DNA from: Crocinitomicaceae bacterium
Lineage (GTDB): Bacteria; Bacteroidota; Bacteroidia; Flavobacteriales_D; Crocinitomicaceae
Assembly: GCA_021740085.1 (NCBI GenBank)
Contig: JAIPAL010000001.1
Coordinates: forward strand, 124,001-188,000
Length of the DNA: 64,000 bases
Direction of reading: 5' to 3'
Shown here: piece after piece, positions 63,520 through 64,000 of the stretch
How the letters are laid out: the number at the start of each line of letters is the position of its first letter
How positions within the stretch are numbered: position 1 is the first letter of the stretch
Notes under the pieces: model-generated
Told to the model about the DNA's origin: nothing
Database searches by the model: none
The model's input: only the letters and a program-made list of their open reading frames with translations
Translations under genes and position numbers: made by a program

Positions 63520-63873
63520 GTGTTCCTTGATGAAATCCGCAATTATTGTCTTTCGTTAAGAGGTACTGAAGAACGTTTTCCATTTGACGAGGTTACTTTA
63601 GTATTTACTGTTGGCAACAAAATTTTTGCCTTAACAGATACGATGGCGTGTAAAAGCATTAATTTAAAATGTGACCCGGAAAAAGCGATTGAATTAAGGG
63701 AAACTTACCAGGCCGTAAAACCAGGTTATCACATGAATAAAAAACATTGGAATACAATTGATTTGAATAGTGACATTCAAAAAGCAGATTTGTTAACACT
63801 CATATCCCATTCCTATGACTTGGTTTTTAATTCTTTGACAAAGAAATTACAACATGAAATTACGACTGGATAA
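63520..63873 (+). CDS. MmcQ/YjbR family protein
   Basis: The 117-residue protein starts at a GTG (63520). That start is supported because the family N-terminus (xLDEIRNYCLSLRGTEERFPFDEVTLVF) begins exactly there. It continues with KIFALTDTMACKSINLKCDPEKAIELRE and the C-terminal HWNTIDLNSDI. Family members have a CyaY-like fold and may bind DNA; function is unknown. It follows the desaturase gene by 10 bases and overlaps the S4-domain gene by 20 bases, which suggests co-expression. Confidence 0.88.
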   Translation: MFLDEIRNYCLSLRGTEERFPFDEVTLVFTVGNKIFALTDTMACKSINLKCDPEKAIELRETYQAVKPGYHMNKKHWNTIDLNSDIQKADLLTLISHSYDLVFNSLTKKLQHEITTG

Positions 63874-64000
63874 ATTTATTTGGGCTATTCGTATTGCCAA
63901 GACAAGAAGTCTTGCACATGAAGCGATTTCTAAGGGAAAGATAAAAATAAATTTTAAGGATGTAAAACCGTCTTATCAGCCCCAGGTTAATGACATCATA
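63854..64000 (+). CDS. S4-domain RNA-binding protein (Hsp15-like), 5' part only
   Basis: This gene is not in the ORF track because it runs off the window; 49 codons are visible from ATG 63854. The residues MKLRLDKFIWAIRIAKTRSLAHEAISKGKIKINF match the S4 RNA-binding domain at the N-terminus of Hsp15 and related proteins that bind the 50S subunit with stalled nascent chains. It overlaps the MmcQ/YjbR gene by 20 bases in another frame. Other S4-domain proteins remain possible without the C-terminus. Confidence 0.8.
   Translation, partial: MKLRLDKFIWAIRIAKTRSLAHEAISKGKIKINFKDVKPSYQPQVNDII

Overview
The window is about 64 kb of AT-rich chromosome from a member of the Bacteroidota, most likely order Flavobacteriales. 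The evidence is several proteins with type IX secretion (T9SS) C-terminal sorting domains, Bacteroidota-type -7 boxes (TAnnTTTG) in front of many genes, almost no Shine-Dalgarno sequences, and families typical of this group (DUF4296, DUF4286, DUF6029, Omp28, DUF4199). I cannot name family or genus from this. I see no rRNA, CRISPR array, prophage or transposase. It is mostly housekeeping backbone with a few lineage-specific insertions.

Layout. 1-7.7 kb (minus strand): the rod-shape/peptidoglycan cluster mreB-mreC-mreD-mrdA-rodA, followed by the start of a class A PBP cut by the window edge, with purH upstream. 7.8-13 kb: a lipoteichoic acid synthase-like sulfatase-fold protein facing nrdA-nrdB (class I ribonucleotide reductase). 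13.5-21.3 kb (plus): comF, an FAD oxidoreductase, dCMP deaminase, an S41 protease, a TMTC-like membrane/TPR protein and the Kup K+ transporter. 21.5-21.9 kb: tRNA-Leu(UAA) and tRNA-Gly(GCC), plus a broken tRNA-Gly 5' fragment containing a perfect palindrome. 21.9-29.9 kb: mutS, a SPOUT RNA methylase, a T9SS cargo protein, then nadD-gmk-yicC and a TlpA-like thioredoxin protein. 30-32.5 kb: a coiled-coil secreted protein inserted between two copies of a divergent promoter region, then an ECF sigma factor and a membrane protein that joins an anti-sigma-like N-terminus to a T9SS type B sorting domain. 32.5-45 kb: a lipid/diacylglycerol kinase, tRNA-Leu(CAA), hutI, a TraB/GumN protein, an ATPase with an AddB-like nuclease, a LysE exporter, a MORN-repeat protein and RNase R. 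45-50 kb: T9SS cargo and a TlpA-DUF6029-Omp28 cluster. 50-64 kb: rsmA, pyrC with a polyprenol-phosphate mannosyltransferase, rseP, a PaaZ-like fusion enzyme, a large AsmA-like protein, recO, a fatty acid desaturase, an MmcQ/YjbR protein and the start of an S4-domain protein.

The genes fall into functional groups: cell shape and wall (1-6 kb), nucleotide supply and DNA maintenance (purH, nrdAB, dCMP deaminase, gmk, pyrC, mutS, recO, AddB-like), envelope and surface export (T9SS cargo, Omp28, DUF6029, TlpA proteins, AsmA-like, rseP), and translation/RNA (tRNAs, rsmA, SPOUT methylase, RNase R, YicC).

Most notable are: (1) the sigma factor with an anti-sigma-like/T9SS sorting-domain fusion, which could couple T9SS state to transcription; (2) the duplicated divergent promoter that brackets an unrecognised gene; (3) many -7 boxes only 4-6 bases before the start codon, predicting leaderless mRNAs; and (4) the tRNA-Gly remnant with a palindrome in place of its D-loop. 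Start codons were moved from the ORF track where sequence context favoured a downstream ATG. Residue positions are approximate.
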